A stretch of DNA of 64,000 nucleotides from Holacanthus passer (lineage: Eukaryota; Chordata; Actinopteri; Pomacanthidae). Shown one piece after another: positions 48,421 to 60,300 of the stretch. The DNA is taken from assembly GCA_025331565.1 (NCBI GenBank), contig JAFREQ010000039.1, forward strand, positions 2,108,001 through 2,172,000, given 5' to 3'. A program made the translations under genes and the position numbers. The number at the start of each line of letters is the position of its first letter. Within the stretch, counting starts at the first letter, position 1. The notes under the pieces were generated by a model. It ran no database searches. It saw nothing but the letters and a program-made list of their open reading frames with translations, and had not been told where the DNA came from.

Positions 48421-49356
48421 GGTACCAAACCTGGCAACCTTGCTGAAACAACAAGCAGTGTTTACTGCAGGCTACTCTGAAATTGTAGCGTGTGAAACTA
48501 CAAGCCACTCTTCATTGGAAGCAGTTCAGCCACAGGAACACAACAAGTCCTTTAGAAAACAGAGCTTGATAAATTGAAACTATTTCACATCAAGAGACTG
48601 ATAACAGAAAAACAAATCTGCCCACAGCCAGGCTTGCTTGTTTGAATCATAAGGTAAGGGGTTGCAGGTGCAGTATTTAAGGCACAACAACGAAAACCAA
48701 TGGTTGCAGTGCAATGATTTCTGAACTTTTTCTTTTTCTTCAAGAGAGATTAAAATATAGAGATGAAGCATTTGGTCAACCTACGATGCTACTTAGTGAA
48801 AAAGCTAGTTCTTCTGCTGTAAACATTATGTCATTTTGAGAATGCCTACACTACCTGAGCACCACTGGGAAATGTAGTTCAACTAGAAGCATCACTTCTC
48901 CCCAACACTGACAAACAGACTCTGGTCACTGTGCACACACAGACATGAGATTGATATCTTTTCATTTCACTCTCAGAAATAAATCTAACAAGCATATCTC
49001 CCAAAATGTTGAACTCATACATTCCTTATTATATGTTCATACTGTTTTTGCTTACAATTATTTTGAATTGGTTTTGACCATAGAATTTCCTGATCTGAGG
49101 GATTCAGGATTAAGACTGCCATATGCTGCAAAGATAAAGCCCTCTGACATTTCATTTAGCTTTTTTTGGTCAGTTATGGTTTGTGAGGATTATGCTTTTA
49201 TCCTCAAGGATTTGAACCGGAGGTCTTCTTGTTGCTGCTCATTGTGGGACATGAGCAAAATATTTCTCTGGATAACACAACGGTTTTGTTGTCGCCCGCC
49301 CCATCTCTCTTTGTCTTTGCTGTCTGTATTGTACAGTGGTGTGTGTTGTCTCTCAC

Positions 49357-49486
49357 CACTGGCCCTTGGCGGCGGTGCTCCTCCTCTGCTGTGAGATGCT
49401 GTAGATCTCCTGCAGCTGTTTCTTCTGGTCGTCACTGAGCGGAGCCGTCAAACACTGGTACCAGGCGGCATCGGTGTTCTGGATCC
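49357..49486 (-). CDS. ipo8: IPO8 last exon recognised, DAAWYQCLTAPLSDDQKKQL block
   Basis: 130 bp from acceptor tggtag to donor GTGAGA at 49356. Encodes IQNTDAAWYQCLTAPLSDDQ then KKQLQEIYSISQQRRSTAAK and GQ. If the donor is not used, a TGA follows GQW at 49355-49353, ending the protein about 20-25 residues early. The usual importin-7/8 tail (a GGF/Y motif then an FNFG-like end) was searched by eye downstream on this strand and not found, so the terminal exon is unplaced. Confidence 0.88.
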
Positions 49487-52400
49487 CTACCACGCACACG
49501 AAGGACCAAAGAGAGGGGTTATAGTGTGGAAGGGCTTTCAAAACACTGGGCTGATGTTGTATTTCAAAACAGAAATTACAGGTCATGAATATGATACGTT
49601 TCCTGATTAAGCTATATCTGATCAAAAATTAAATAAATAAGACTAAGAATCTGCGCGAACATTCAATGCTAACTTTTGATACTTGACACATTTTGATACT
49701 TTAAATGCACCATAAAACATAGCATAAGCATTTGAGCTGTCATGTCATGTTTCAGAGACGTGAGCAGCAAAAAAGTGTCAAAAATAAAGCAGCACGTAAA
49801 GATAGCAGAAAGAACAACGATGACTTACGGAGGAGGGCAGAGGTGAAGAAGCGATATTCGTCCTCTCCGTTGTCGTAGTCCAGAGGCGTGCTGTACTCCT
49901 CCAGGGGTGTTCCCTCAAAGCCGTCGTCGTCCCAGTAGTCATCTTCGTCGTCATCGTCGTCCTCGCCGCCCTGCCCCGGCGGCATGCTGGACTGCTGCTG
50001 CATGGCGTTACGGTTCTCATTTACCTCATCTTCGTCACTGGGAATCTCCTCTGCCCATACGAAAAATAATACAGTCATTAGGATCAGACACAAAAAAGAA
50101 GGAATTTAAATAAAAATAATGGTAAGAGTGGGAAGATGTATACTGAACAAAAATACAAATGCACACTTGAAAACACTTTTATTTTTGCTCACATTGTTAT
50201 AAAATACAATATAAAGTAAGATTTTTATCTGCACACAAAAGGCCTATTTCTCTTAAAACGCTTTTCCTTTGCCAAGATAATCCATCCACCTGACAGATCT
50301 GGCATATCACAATGCTAAAGAGCAGGATTATTGCACAGGTGTGTATACTCTGAAATGTGCACTCTTGTAATGAGACTCTTGGAGGGAAACTTATAATCAT
50401 TTGTCAATGACCGTGTTTTTAGATCTTCAGATTTTACAGTGTCTACTGATATGAAGCAAATAAAGCTTGGTGTGTTAAGATAAAGATCTACAGTAATGTT
50501 GTATGTATGTGCTCAACGTGAACTTAAATAAGGTCAAATAAATATCTGTTACACAGTGAGTAAAGTTTGGAGAACGTTGTTCATTTACTTGATATTCACT
50601 CAATAACACTGTCCTTTTTTATCCTTCCCTCATGACTGAAAGAATATTTCAAACCTGAACACGTTCGAGTTTCACTGGAAGAAAACCTAAGCTCCTCTTA
50701 TTAAGAATACACCATTCTGAACCATTTAATGTGGTGAAATCAATGCATTTTAAATACCAGGCCGCAGGAGAAACCCTAAGCCCTCACCGTAGCACTAAGT
50801 TAATTTATCAGTCTGCCCCACAAGCAGTAGACAAGGTTTAGGAATCTAATTCCTTTATGCTTGACTGAAGCAAGTAGAGCCAGAGGGGGTGAGAAAGTAA
50901 ATGTGGTGCAGCTAATTTGAGCTCAGGGCTGAATCAAGATTCGAGTAGTGACGATCCAATGCTGGCAAAAATGGAGAATCACATTTCATTATCGTCACTA
51001 AGCCAATTTCTTTTCTCCTCTCTGCTTTCATTCTGGCCTTATTCATTCTACATTAGTTCCTCCACTTCTTTCCCACACTATGTCCTTGTCCCTGCGCCTT
51101 TTCTTTTCTCACCATTCTGGTCTTCATCCTGTGCCCCTGCGCGTGCCAGCAGGTCTGGTTTGTTGACAAGGCGGGAGGCGTAGAGGTGTTTGAGGCCCAG
51201 AAACAGGAGCAGGATGGAGGGGACTATCTGGGCAGCCACTCCCTCCAGCACTGCCGGCCGGCTGGGCAGCTCCATCAGCACGCTCAGGCCAATGATACAC
51301 ATCTTGCGGTCGTGGAGCCTGGGGAGTGGATCAGAGAATCTCATGTCTGTGTGTTAAATACAGAGCAGGAGTCAGGACATGGTCTTAGCATTAAGACTAG
51401 AAGCAAGGGGAAACAGTCAGTTGGTTCTGTCCAACATTCGAAAGCACACCTACCAACACCTCTAAAGCTCACTCGTTAACATGCAGTATGTCATTTGTTT
51501 AACCTGTAACATAACAGAAGTGTGAAAATAGCAGTTTTTGCTTTTAAAGTGATTGATGAATGATATACTGGAACTATTTCAGCACTTTCAGGACAGTGCT
51601 TCTGTGCAACCTCCCCAGCTGTAGCAAATGTTGCCAAATATCGTCAGTGGGCACAGGTTTCGGTACCAACACACCTGTATAGACAGGTGTGATGGAACTA
51701 ATCTGTTTTCATTGACCCAGTGTACTCAGACTCTCTTCTGATTTCCCCTCAGGTAGTTTTTTTAAACAGACAACTTTTTATCCTGTTCTTTCTCAGACAT
51801 CTGAGGTGACTCTAAACACCAAAAGAAAAAAGACTAAGTACACATGTACACATGGCAGGAGTAAGATTAATGAGAGTGGGAAAGATAAGACTGATGGCTC
51901 TGTGCAATGTGCTTGCAGAAAGAAAACCAAAAGAGTGATCACTCAACTTTGCAGGTCTGCATCCTCTTTGAGCTCTTTGTCTTGGATTTACTGCAGACTC
52001 ATTGTGTGGTTCGGTCTAACTGCTCTCATCAACCTTGTTTCCATGGCATCTCAGGTGGTCACACAAGAGCCAAACAAGCACAAAGAACCACAACCTCATT
52101 TAATCTACGGTTCCCCTCAGCTCGATGGAGACCTTCAGTCTCTCTTAGCTCCTTGTTTTCATTTTCCAACCTACAAAATCATTTCCAGCAGCAGCAGAAA
52201 TCAGTCGGTCCTAACTTGTTAAAAACAACAGAAGCCTCCCCCTCACCCAAGGAAGAACTCTGTGTCATTCATCCACTGGTTGATGAAGTGGGCAGTGATG
52301 GGCTGTGGGCTGTGTTGGAAGTGCATGTTGTCCAGAGTGTGGATGAGCAGGGCTGGGTTGTAGTAGAGAGCAGCGATGGCCACCTGCAGGCACATGGTCC

Positions 52401-55400
52401 TCAGCTCGCTGGACTTCACCCCCCGCATCAAACGCTCCAGAACGGCCTCCACAAACAGAGGGATGCACTGCAAGTAGGTAACACAGAGGAATCAGGCTTC
52501 TGTTACTCCTACAGTTCAACTGTCGATGGATCACCCACTGAAAACTTTTACTCTCAGTTGTTGAGGTGGTAGCACATTATAAATTTAAACTTGACCAGAG
52601 CAAACAGTTCAATATTAATATTATTCAATATTATTGGGTTCATTTAACAGGGCTGTGGGATATGTCAGACAAAAAAAGAGAACCACTTACTATGTGTTAA
52701 ATGTACGATAGGTTTTCAAAATGGAACAATTACATGGAAATGAAGGTCTGTACTGTGTGGTTTCTGACCTGGTCAATGCATCTGCCTCTGCACTGCAGGA
52801 TGATGACCTCCAACAGTTTGGCAGCGTGACACTCTGCGTCCTCACCTGCATCAATGGTAAGCACCTACAACAGGTCAAAGGTCAAAACAAACATTTGACC
52901 AGTTAAAGACCCTGCAGCGACGCTGGGAAAACATGATCCTTTCTCACATTGTATATAACTGTGAGCAGCAGGTGACCACATTTATAGCCTGACCTTTTTG
53001 CACATGCTGTAGATGACTTCTAGGTGCTTCGGGTTGGACAGGAGCATGTCTGTGTCCACAGTAACATAGTTGTGCAAGAGAGGCATCATATCTGTAAAAC
53101 AAAGACAGACAATAATTAACATAATGCCATTTTTTCTGTTTGGGGGTATCAACAATATTTTACAGGTACATTGCACAAGTTATTAAAAGTCCATCGTGTA
53201 GAATTTAGGTGGACCTACTGGTAGGAATGGCATATAATATTCATAATTAATAAAATAAATGTTAATAAACTAAAAATAAACTTGGAAGAAATTACTTATT
53301 GCAATATTGCATGAAGATGAACACAATTTCCTAATAAAGCTTTAATAAATATTTTACAAGTAGAAAGATTTCATGTTGGATTTCATGTGTTGGAAAAGTC
53401 TTTCTTGAGGTGCAGGTTCTGTCAATGATAAAAGGTGTACTTTTTTTCTTAAACAGAAAACTGTACATTTCATTTCAAACACCCAATGAAACAAAATGAA
53501 ATTTCAGCTAGAATCCTTCAGTATTTGGTAGCAGCTGACTGATTTTTTTTCTACTGTTAGTATCATCGCTTTACTATTTTTTTGATGTAGTTCATTTATG
53601 ATCAGAAAGGAAAGGAAAGGAAAATAATAACCATATATGGACAAGTCAAAGGCAGCTGTAATGTATGCTCATCTTAAGTTACTTTTCCATAAACCGACAG
53701 AGAGCATCTCTGACTACTCAAAGTGCTAATGAGCAGGTGTGCGTGCATTCGTGTGAGACGCACCTGTGAAGTAGTCGAAGCAGTCGTGCTGGAAGACCTC
53801 GTACAGGACGCCGAGAAGCTGCCACATTTGCGGGGAGATGGTCTGACAGGTGAGGCCGAATGCCAGCGACAGGATCTCCTCATAGAACTCTGCAGAGGAC
53901 AGGAAAGGACTGTTAATGAATCTCACTGACAGGCACACCTTCACAACACATCCTGTATTATGTCACCCTGTGGGATAAGTGTAAAGAAAGGTGTTCATGC
54001 GTTACCTGGGGGTGAGAGCATGCTTAAACAGGAAGTAGAAAGATTAACACAGTGTATTATTGTGTGTGTAATAAAGTAGCTGGCTTTGCTAATGTCAAGT
54101 TCCACTTCCTACGTTTTAATTCTTTTGAAATAAGAAACATTATATGGCACCAGGAGAGTATTAACTATGTTGGATGCATCAATATTGCACTGCTGGTTTA
54201 AGAAAAATGAAACATGTGAAAGGTACGTCTTTTGCTTGCACGTGCAGCACCAGGGAGAATCGTTTAATAGCTTTCTCGCTGACCTCAAGCTAAAAGCACC
54301 GTCTTGTAATGTCAGTCATCTCAGACACTCTATAATTCAAAATCAGATAGTGCTTGGAAGAAAAGAAAAGAAAATCTGAGAAGAAATTATTGAGAGAAAC
54401 TCACTTTGGAAAGTGCTGCAAAAATATGCCGCTCCAGTGAGCAAGCGCGGCGACATGCACTGACTATAGATGAGCCAAGGCAGTGAGGTGGTAGACGATG
54501 TGCCAGTGAAAGTGAAATGCCAGTGCAAGTTTAAAAATAAGGGTAATGAGATATTCACTTGCAAGAGAGGTGGTGAAACGCACACACCGAGACACTGTCC
54601 TGCTTAGGGGGAAACATGTACTAGTAGAGGGAACAACACTAATATGCAAAAATGTGCTTCTCCAAAGATACGAAGAAAGGACATCAGGAGCAAACAGAGG
54701 AGGAAACAAATGACAGTGATGATTTGAGTGAAACATTTTTCATCAGGATGGTATCATGAAATGAAGATGACAGAGTCCTTAATGGACACAGTCCTTAAAA
54801 TATTATAGACACTGGTCAGACTGTGTGAAGTACAGTAATAAAAAAAAGGTGGATTGCGCCACTAGGTGGGTTTCAGTCCACCTGTTTTATTGGCATTTTC
54901 AATTTGCACATTAAAAAACGTTTGAGAAAATATCAGACAAAAGCTTTTATGCACTGCTGAGGTGGAAGAGTTATTGGTGAAAGCAAAGCATGACAAAGGA
55001 GTCAGCCACAGTCCTCACATTCCCCTCAAAGGGAACAAAGATCTACAATGATGCCTCGACAGATGGTTTGAGAGCTGTTCCAAGCTGAGGAAGACAAATG
55101 TCAGCTGGTGGCATACGTTTTCCACAAATTGAAAATCATATAAATGAACCTCATGACATAAAAGGCAGAGAAGCAGTTTATTGGCTTGGTAAACACGGAC
55201 ATTGGCTAAATGATGAATGAAACCAACTGAACCGCGACAAAAGGTGGACACTGATCAATTTCATCTGAATGGCAAGGACTGTCTTCAGGTAATAGGTTAT
55301 TACTGAAATCTCCAACAAACCAATTTGCATGTTGAGATCTGATCATGGTCACTCTCATTAATACCAGATTTAAATGCAAGGCCTGCAGATTGATGTAATT

Positions 55401-56994
55401 TCTGAGACAATGCATCCAGGTACAGATCACATGCTATTACCAGGCGGAAATGGACCCTCATCACAACTTATAGAAATGAGGACCAAATAAGACTGAATTT
55501 CAGTAAACCAGAATGACCCTTTAAAACAGAGATGTAGGTCATTTCAGACCAGTTGGAGATGAAAATAATATCCATATATGGACAAGTCAAAGGCAGTTGT
55601 CCTTGATGTTCATCTTAAGTTGTTTCTTTGCATGCTGTTACAGAGAGGAACCAGGATAAGAACAACGTTTGCTGCCATCTACAGGTCTTTCACTGCCAGA
55701 TGTGTGTACACAATACAAGTGTGTCATCACAGGGGAAACAAACAGCTCAAACAGTAGCTGCACATTGGCAGCGGCCGTAAAGAAGCTGAGGAATGTCAGA
55801 GTGATATGAGGACTGCACTGATGTGTTCAGATCCTCCTGCCCCTCTTTGGGGATTCATGCAATAAAGTAAGTGGCAAAGAGCACAGCTGTACTAGATTGT
55901 GTGTGTGTGTGAGTGTGGTATAGATTTCCTGAAGAGAAAATGAGCTTGACCTCTCTATCTTTCATTTTGTTTCTTATGACCCTCTCCTGCTGCTTTATCA
56001 GCCTGAACAGAGCTTTCCATTCTGGCAGCAGGAGGTTATCAGTTAATCCATTCATTAACAGAGTGGGAAGGCTCCAATCCTCCGCAAGGCAAAGTGCTCC
56101 AATTAGCAGGGTTACACACACGCACAAACACACACACTTCCTATACCTCGTTATCTCTCATTTTTGCATACATGTAAACATTAACACCTGCAGTGTAATA
56201 TGTACCCACATACACTGCCTTGCACTCCGTGGGCTCTGTATAAAAACACATGAAGACCAACACACACACAAGGATGACATATACACACAAAGTTGAACCT
56301 GGTAATACAGTGCTGCAAACACTTTTTCTGTATCACCACTTCAACATTGATTTGTTTGTAGATTTGTATCTGACCCTAGGAAGGGGACACATGAGCATTC
56401 CATGAACAATACCCAAGAGAACAGAAGAGAAAGCAAAACTCAACAGCAGCTAGAAAAGCTGCGCTAATGTGCGACAAACAACTGAGCAAACATTCAAATT
56501 TGCAATCCATTTTACTCTATTAGTGTTCATAAAACTAAAAGCCTAAAAGCCACGTAGCTAACCAGTATTGCTGTTTACCTCACTAGCATAGGAGCTTTAG
56601 ACTGGCAGAGGAAGAGGTGGGTGTGTGTGTGTGTGTGTGTGTGTGTTTATGTAAAAACAATGGACTGCCCGCGCACACACCTGCCATACCTATGATGGGC
56701 TTCTGCAAGACCAGGCCGATCACCTGCAAACAGATCCCCTCCAGCTGCTGAGTGATCTGAGAGGGAGAATGAAAATATATATATATATGTAAAAAAATAT
56801 CACAAAACTGTGAAAAAACACCATGTTCAAGTATTTTCAGTGTGTGTGTGTGTGTGTGTCAGACCTCCTTGTGGTCCTCCATGACAGTGAGGATGGTGTC
56901 GATGGTGCTGAGGATGCCCAGGGCCATGACAGTCTTGTCCTCGTTCTCCTCATACTCCTCACTCTGAAGGACCCTGGTGAAGATCTCCGCCTGA

Positions 56995-57041
<47 letters not shown>

Positions 57042-57339
57042 TATTTCCTCAGTAAGAGACAGACACACATACAAACACAAAGCATCTGCAGGTTTCAGAG
57101 AGCTGAATGAGGACTATTCAAGGCTTTGTGACACATGAAATCATAAGAAATGTGTGTGTTGTGTTCCTACCAGGTTCTGGGTCATGTCCACAGCGATGGC
57201 AGCCACCTCCTGGTTGTACTCACAGATCATCTTCTGAATGACATTGGTCAGGTCGTCGTTCTCCGTCTCTTTCACCACATGCAGTAGCTCCTGCATGATC
57301 GGCCGGATGTACGGCCTGATGTACAGCTTGGCTGCGCGT

Positions 57340-57384
<45 letters not shown>

Positions 57385-60300
57385 AAATTACACCTGTCAT
57401 GAGATTGATATCAGTCTTTTACCTTACTTTTGGAAACTGAACAAACACCTGTGTTTCCCAAAACATTATACTATTCCTGTAAGTGTGTACACAAGTCATG
57501 GTAATATTTGCATTTTTTTTGTCCAGTCCTTTGCATCATCCTTCCAAAGTCCTTTCACCAGTTTTTCTACCCAGAACATTACAGCAGCATCATCTGATGA
57601 AAGTAAAATAACTTCCTTCCTAATCCTTTTTCCTCCACAGACCTTGTTCCTGGTTGCTGACCAGTGTCTGCAGAGCAATAGCAGCCTCCACCTTGACGGG
57701 CATCTCTTTGTCATCAATCAGGTCCTGTTTGACCAACTCCACGGCATTCCTCAGCACCAGCTCATCGTGGAAACGCAGCGGGCTGAAGCAGTGGAGCACC
57801 CAGCACGACTGGCAAGACGAGGCAGAAGCAGACAGAAGCACAGATTAATACAACATGCAGACATGTTTCATCCCAGTACATCCGCAGTGTTTTTAGGTCT
57901 CTGAAACCACCAGCACAAGTGTCCACTGTTGCTGTCTGTGATGCCCCACCAGGTGTGTTAGTGCAGATTACAATACATCTGAGGGCTGAGAGGTTGAAAC
58001 ACTGACTCACATTGACCGAATGGACCACCCAACAGGACTGTAGGGAGGAGAGCCGGTGGAAGAGTTAAAGCAGTCAGAAATAGTCCTTTCATGAAAATTT
58101 GCATGAGCAACAAAAAAACAGCACAGAGAAAGCAAACGCACACTCCATGTGCTCAAATTTTTCAACTGCAGTAGATGCACACTTCACCAAGTCGTGCACC
58201 AAGGGCTCGTGGTGGTACTCAAGAACACGACACTTATGTGGTGGTGAGCATTAGGACCATGTGTCTGCTGTTGTGTGGATGGAATTTCTTCAGCAGCAGT
58301 GTGGCACCATCTGCTGAAAACACTACAGCACTAGTTCAACTATTACGTCTTTTTGCAGTATGTCTTTCCTGCCTGCTTTGTGTCCCCTTTTTATGCTCCA
58401 CTATTTGTATGTCTAACTTCATTATAGTCAAACTTAAATACTTTTGACACCTCTTCTGAAACATTTTCTGAGGATAACTGTGTTAAAAATTGATGTTAAA
58501 CTGGACCTTTCTTGCACATCAACCCCACGCTCTCCCCACATCTCCTGTCTTTATTCACTCTGACTGTCAAATAAAGGCAAAATGCTAAACATGAAACTAA
58601 ACTGTGTGGGATGTTGTCTGGGAGTTGAGGCCCTGAAAGCAGTTGAAGTGAAAATGTCAACTGCTTGATGTGACAGCACTGAAAGAGTTTCAAGTGTGGA
58701 GTTGAGGTGTCAGAGCAGTTGAAATTTTTGTCTATGGTTTATGCGAGCGCTGAAAGTAGTGGAACTGAATTACGGCAGCTGAAATGTCTAACCCACGGAA
58801 GCAGTTGAAATCAGCTGAAAAGAAGCACTGAAAGAAGAGTCAGTTTAAGTATACGAAGTACTACAGATAGCAGTTGTCATTTGAAGATGAATAGATTTAT
58901 AGTCAGTTGACATGTGTCCAAAGAAAGAAGTTTAATTGTCAGCTGGAGTTCAAGATGAAACTAGTTGAACTGAATATAAGACCAGCTCCCACAAAACAAC
59001 GAAATACAAATTTACAAATACAAAATTACAGCACTTTTAGTGTAAATATAGTGAGGCTGATTAAGCAACTGGATGATGACCCTCTTAACACTTTTCAGTT
59101 TTTTTTCTAAATAAATTTCAAATTCAAATATCTCTACAAGAAAGTGCATCACGACTGTGACTGCTTTGAAATGGAAGGGCTGTCAAATATTCATACTCAC
59201 TGCACAGCATGTCTGCTAGCAGTGAAATTGCTGTCTGCATCAAAGAGGTCCAATGTCCAGTGTGAGAAAATAACTATTACTATAACTTTTTTCAGAGCAC
59301 TAAAATATGATAATACATAAAACAGAACAAGACCAGCACAGTCAAGGAGGGCTGGAAGGGTTCACTCACCCTGGCTCGCAGGTAACCCATAGGAGAGTTG
59401 AGCAGAGGGAAGACATAATTTTGCAGCATCAGCTCCATCTGCTCCCTGTACATCCGCTTCTGTAGGGCGAGACATACACATATTCAGCACAGCCCAGTGA
59501 TCATTAAAACACACAGGAGGGAGCAAGAGGATTAAAAAAACTTTACACTTGAAAGGCTCCATTGATGTGGTTCTACAGGAAACACACACTCAGAGGTGCA
59601 TCTGTGAATGTGTGTACCTTCAGTAAGAGCTCAGCTAGAGCTCCAATGCAGTGCAGGGCCCCGTCCTTCCGGCGGGGGTCAGCAGAGGGGTCCATCAGTA
59701 TCTGGTGGCAGAACTCCATCATCTGGGGAAGAACCTGCAAGGGGAAAGCACAAAGGTTGCTTGTAGAAAAGGTTGATGCAGAAATTGAAGCTTATTATAA
59801 TGTTGTACCTGAAGGACATCTAAAGATAAATAACTGAACTGGAGTGACAGAAAAAGTATTTTTACAGTATTTGAAGTTAACTTACAGCTGCATCAATGAA
59901 ACATCTCACATATTATCCCCTTACAACAGATGTGCAATAAAACTAGTAACTCTCATGTCTCAGCAGCTCAAGTCCTGAGTCAAATTCGGAGTCAAGTCTA
60001 AGTCTTAAATTAGTTGTTATTTTCAGGAACATTGGCATCATTAGGCTGACATTACTGGCCAGGCATCACTGACAGACAGGCTATCCAATGTTGGATGCAA
60101 AGACTTTCTTGTTTACGGCATTGAGGGTTTACTGATTTCACGTTTGCAAAACTCCTGAACACTAGCTCTTTGTTAAGTTGTTGTTAAGCCTTTTGTGATT
60201 TTGTCAATTCAAGTCTAAAGCCCCCATAGTCATAAATTGAGTAATTTGCAAAGAGTTGGCCTATGTACACATTCAGTAGACACAAAACACTATTATTCAT

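Larger units (their letters stand above)
34272..49356. other. TMTC1-IPO8 intergenic region, including unplaced IPO8 3' end
   Basis: Holds the CpG-rich patch (35.2 kb), the 1.2 kb composite repeat (36-37.2 kb), the purine-rich repeat and LINE fragment (39-40.5 kb), further repeats at 43.5, 45.0, 46.6 and 48.1 kb, and microsatellites. The IPO8 terminal exon and 3' UTR should lie in the right-hand part but were not recognised. No other gene is supported. Confidence 0.65.
53092..53763. other. IPO8 intron
   Basis: Contains a percomorph repeat fragment (53185-53290) and direct-repeat copy A (53621-53690). Otherwise AT-rich. Confidence 0.7.
53890..56689. other. IPO8 intron (2.8 kb)
   Basis: Largest IPO8 intron in the window. 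Holds direct-repeat copy B (55562-55627) and a GT tract near its start in gene sense (56620-56647). No conserved exon was seen, and the flanking exons join in frame without one. Confidence 0.7.

Noticed and set aside
51907..52572. 221-codon frame on plus
   Set aside because: Antisense shadow of the IPO8 exon at 52247-52467, whose high GC and coding constraint keep the opposite strand open.
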